Source: JBOGEB01 sp050743125 (GTDB lineage: Bacteria; Actinomycetota; Nitriliruptoria; Euzebyales; Egibacteraceae). From it: 14,652 nt of DNA. The DNA is taken from positions 1 through 14,652 of the forward strand of contig JBOGEB010000102.1 in the NCBI GenBank assembly GCA_050743125.1. Direction: 5' to 3'. Shown here piece by piece: positions 12,590 to 14,652 of the stretch. The notes below the pieces were generated by a model. It had not been told where the DNA came from and ran no database searches. It saw nothing but the letters and a program-made list of their open reading frames with translations. A program made the position numbers and the translations under genes. The first letter of the stretch is position 1. Every line of letters begins with the position of its first letter.

Positions 12590-13546
12590 GGCCGGTTTCG
12601 GCGGCCGACGATCGGCGGGCACAGCCGGTGGTCGTGTGGGATCAGCGCTGGCGAGGCGCTTGTGCACCTCGGCGATCAGCCCGGACGGATCGCGGATCAG
12701 CCGGTCCCAGTCCACGAGGATGAGCTGCCAGTCGGCGCTGGCGGCGTTCTGACGGAGATGGTCCTGGGCAAGGTCCTCGCGCGCTGAGTGAAAGCCCATG
12801 CCGTTGCATTCGCTCGCCACCCAGGCCCACGGCCAGGCCACATCCAGCTCGATCACCACCCCGTCGGGGCACCGCCAGGGGAACGGCCTCGGGTACGGCG
12901 GAGGGAGCCTTGCCTGCCTGACCGCCTTGCGCCAGCGCCACTCGAATGCCGAGTCGCATGTCTCCTCGTCGAGATCGAGCAGCACCCGGCGGATCTTCCC
13001 GCCGTGCGGTGGACGGATCATCCGGCTGTAGCGCTCCTTCGCGTCGTCCAATGTCACCAGGCGACGCTGACGCGCGTCGATGACGAGGAACCGCAGCTCG
13101 TCGACTGTCATCTCCATCGCGCAGTCGAGGATCGTACGAGCGCCCGTCGTGCACGGGATCCCTGCGGCCAGGGTCGCGTCGGACGCCATCAGAGTCCGGC
13201 TGAGGTGCAGCCGCGCCCCTGGGATCGGGTCGATCTGGCGGTCGTGGGGCGTCACGACGGCGATGTGCTTGGGAGCCTCGCGGACCATGCCGTGCAGGTA
13301 CGCGGCGGTCAGGCGGGCGGCGAGCGCACGGCCGCCGACGGCCGCGATCACGATCATCACGGAGCGCTCGTACGAGTCCGGGGCGCCGGGAAGCAGAACG
13401 ACCCCGGGCAACGGTCGCTCCCACCCGTGCCGGGAGGCGTGGGTCAGGAGCGCTCGATGCGTCAAGCCATAGAGCGGGGCGTCGCGTAATGCGACCACAC
13501 CGTGCTGTGTCAGTGCCTTTCGGTATAACTCTCGCCAATTCGTCAT
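12587..13546 (-). CDS. AbiEi-antitoxin-like protein with Vsr/DUF559-like C-terminal domain
   Basis: AbiEi-type proteins are winged-helix DNA-binding antitoxins of type IV toxin-antitoxin and phage-abortive systems; many actinobacterial relatives carry a C-terminal Vsr-like nuclease fold and stand alone. The 319-residue protein begins with WRELYRKALTQHGVVALRDA and the helix-turn-helix region to LPGVVLLPG (about 5-54), has the AbiEi middle part (ARLTAAYLHGM, TGARTILDCAMEM), and ends in a DUF559-like part: DSAFEWRWRKAVRQARLP (Glu202), VIELDVAWPWAWVASECNG (Asp235, Glu246), FHSAREDLAQDHLRQNAA and LILVDWDRL. Where relatives usually have VEVDG, this one has SECNG, so Asp is replaced by Asn248; the nuclease may be weakened or changed. 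No AbiEii-type nucleotidyltransferase lies next to it. Flanked by two related palindromes. Family call moderate to good; function inferred. Confidence 0.75.
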   Translation of the reverse strand: MTNWRELYRKALTQHGVVALRDAPLYGLTHRALLTHASRHGWERPLPGVVLLPGAPDSYERSVMIVIAAVGGRALAARLTAAYLHGMVREAPKHIAVVTPHDRQIDPIPGARLHLSRTLMASDATLAAGIPCTTGARTILDCAMEMTVDELRFLVIDARQRRLVTLDDAKERYSRMIRPPHGGKIRRVLLDLDEETCDSAFEWRWRKAVRQARLPPPYPRPFPWRCPDGVVIELDVAWPWAWVASECNGMGFHSAREDLAQDHLRQNAASADWQLILVDWDRLIRDPSGLIAEVHKRLASADPTRPPAVPADRRPPKPA

Positions 13547-13547
13547 A

Positions 13548-13560
13548 CCACCAATGGTGG
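13548..13560 (-). promoter_or_regulatory. Small inverted repeat next to the AbiEi-like start codon
   Basis: CCACCA and TGGTGG form a 6-bp inverted repeat around a single base, ending one base before ATG 13546. AbiEi antitoxins are known to repress their own operons by binding inverted repeats near the start, so this may be an operator. It also covers the only GG-rich stretch that could serve as ribosome site, so binding would block translation or initiation. Confidence 0.3.
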
Positions 13561-13611
13561 CGCAACGAGGCGGGACGCGCGTGGGTCATCCCGCGCCCTG
13601 TGGAAAACGGT

Positions 13612-13657
13612 TTGTGGCCAGGCTTCGTAACGCATGCGTTACGAAGCCTGGCCACAA
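13612..13657. repeat. Perfect 46-bp palindrome (right copy)
   Basis: Every base of 13612-13634 pairs with 13635-13657, with no loop; the core is CGTAACGCATGCGTTACG and the arms carry TGGCCAGGCTT and its complement. It stands 7 bases past the stop of the minus-strand repeat protein and 65 bases upstream of the AbiEi-like start. As RNA it would form a 20-plus-bp hairpin on either strand. No T-run follows. The related copy is at 12544-12589. Confidence 0.9.
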
Positions 13658-13664
13658 GAGGGGC

Positions 13665-14652
13665 TCAGCCGAGCCTTGAGTCGGTTTTCAGCAGCCCGGC
13701 GACCGCGGCGGCCACGGCGGTGGTCAGCACCCATCCGGCGGCGATGCTCAGCCAGAACCAGCCGAGGTAGGCCCAGCCCCACGGGCGAGCGGCGTTGGGG
13801 ATCCAGAAGTCCTGCTGGCGCAGGTCGACGATGGGCAACAGCACGTCCAGCGCGTAGACGACCGGCTGGAACACCGGCAACTGCCCGGCCGGTGCGGTGG
13901 CCGTCAGCGCCTGCGGATAGGCGTGGGCGAACAGCAGCGCTCCCACGGCCACGAACCCCGCCAGCCACCACAGCGCCCGCCAAGGCTGGTAGCCGTAGCC
14001 GACGGTGACTTCGAGCAGCCGGCTCCACAGCCTCGCGGGGCGGGGCAGCGTTTGACGCCGGGCGCGTTGTTTGGCGACGGCGACCTGCCGCGCCTCCTGC
14101 TCGTGACCGGCCCTGCGGTAGAAGGCGGCGAGCTGCTCGTACTTCTGCGGCGAGCAGCCGTCAGGGTCCCGCGTGAGCCAGCCCAGGCGCTGCTCGACGG
14201 TGACCTCAGGGATGGCCCTGATGGAGTCGTAGACGAGCCCGTCCAGTCGCAGCGCCGCCGGCCAGCTCTCCTCCGTGTCGATCAGCAGCCCGACGCGTGC
14301 GTGTGTCAGGTCAACCGTGCCTTCCAGCAGCGGCGCAGCGCGGTTGGGGCTGATGAAGATCCCCCGATCGAAAGCCAGTACACCGCCGATGTCGGCGCCG
14401 AACAGGCTGACGTCGCCTTGAGCGTGGAACCCGTTGGTGCAGTGCATGTTTTCGACCGTCAACCCGTAGGCGTTGAGGGCGTAGCCGAAGGGGCGGGTGA
14501 ACGTCCCGCCAGTGCAGTCCAGCGCGCCGCCGATGTGGGCGGCGTTCAGGCGGACTTCGCCGTGGGCGTGGAAGCCGTTTCGGCAGAGCATGCTCTGACC
14601 GACCGCCAGATTGGCGGCGAACAGCGCGTAGCCGTCGGGGTTGATGAACGTC
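13665..14652 (-). CDS. Membrane protein with 48-residue repeats (5' end outside window)
   Basis: The reading frame is open to the window edge, so the true start lies upstream; the internal ATG at 14591 is not a start. The visible 328 residues begin with repeats of exactly 48 residues (144 bases): one full unit, MLCRNGFHAHGEVRL...IGGALDCTGGTF.RPFGYALNAYGLTVEN, a partial one before it and a decaying one after it. Such F-x-A-x-G-x-V-x-L...IGG repeats resemble the pentapeptide-like solenoids of Streptomyces proteins often labelled membrane-associated oxidoreductases; I see no redox motif. A helical region follows (KYEQLAAFYRRAGHEQEARQVAVAKQRARR), then two or three membrane segments: about 20 residues after PWRALWW, and GWAYLGWFWLSIAAGWVLTT with the next stretch, ending in KTDSRLG. 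The C-terminal part resembles ion-channel-like ends of pentapeptide proteins. Role unknown. Confidence 0.75.
   Translation of the reverse strand, partial: TFINPDGYALFAANLAVGQSMLCRNGFHAHGEVRLNAAHIGGALDCTGGTFTRPFGYALNAYGLTVENMHCTNGFHAQGDVSLFGADIGGVLAFDRGIFISPNRAAPLLEGTVDLTHARVGLLIDTEESWPAALRLDGLVYDSIRAIPEVTVEQRLGWLTRDPDGCSPQKYEQLAAFYRRAGHEQEARQVAVAKQRARRQTLPRPARLWSRLLEVTVGYGYQPWRALWWLAGFVAVGALLFAHAYPQALTATAPAGQLPVFQPVVYALDVLLPIVDLRQQDFWIPNAARPWGWAYLGWFWLSIAAGWVLTTAVAAAVAGLLKTDSRLG

Noticed and set aside
13599..13607. DnaA-box-like TTTTCCACA on the minus strand
   Set aside because: A single copy with no cluster, no AT-rich unwinding region and no replication genes nearby.
12545..13655. Small minus-strand frames starting inside the palindromes (MARIRNGCVTDPGH and MARLRNACVTKPGH)
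   Set aside because: The similar starts come only from the repeat sequence; downstream they run as shadows over the SSI-like and AbiEi-like genes.
12544..13657. The two palindromes as terminal inverted repeats of an insertion sequence
   Set aside because: No transposase lies between them, each is itself a palindrome, and no target-site duplication is visible. A small non-autonomous unit is not excluded but is not supported.

Overview
The window reads as chromosomal DNA of a high-GC actinobacterium (Actinomycetota). The evidence is the GC-rich codon use, GTG starts with 1-4 base stop/start overlaps, a mycothiol-type DinB (TIGR03086-like) protein, a Streptomyces subtilisin inhibitor (SSI) family protein, a cell-wall-binding-repeat-2 exoprotein, and an AbiEi/Vsr-like protein of the type common in actinobacteria. 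I cannot assign a genus. The sequence comes from a draft assembly: a run of 100 N (9815-9914) is flanked by two identical 127-bp segments, which looks like two contig ends that overlap and were scaffolded instead of merged.

Left part (1-1995, minus strand): rmuC, whose last sense codon lies at the window edge, preceded by a membrane-anchored protein of unknown function with a Gly/Ser-rich linker. A strong hairpin separates them. The unknown gene has a good promoter (TTGACA-17-GCTAAT) in a 293-bp divergent intergenic region, which also holds the possibly structured leader of the plus-strand cluster.

Central cluster (2289-8916, plus strand): a secreted CWB2 protein, a secreted DUF4331 protein, a membrane-anchored TPR protein, a NicO-type Ni/Co transporter with a periplasmic N-terminal domain and a (His-Gly)-rich loop, and a type I phosphodiesterase/alkaline-phosphatase-superfamily protein. 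The middle genes overlap by 1-4 bases, so DUF4331-TPR-NicO probably forms one translationally coupled unit. This is the best candidate for an uncharacterised system: an envelope module in which an exported DUF4331 protein and a TPR scaffold work with a metal exporter or importer.

Minus-strand operon (12027 down to 8949): TIGR03086/MDMPI-type DinB protein, P1-family (DmpA-like) peptidase, DUF6457 protein and FdhD. The last two overlap at the start codon and point to molybdenum-cofactor/formate dehydrogenase maturation.

Right part (12192-14652): an SSI-type protease inhibitor without a signal peptide; an AbiEi-like/Vsr-like solo gene bracketed by two related 46-bp palindromes, one of them perfect; and the 3' part of a membrane protein with 48-residue repeats, which runs off the window.
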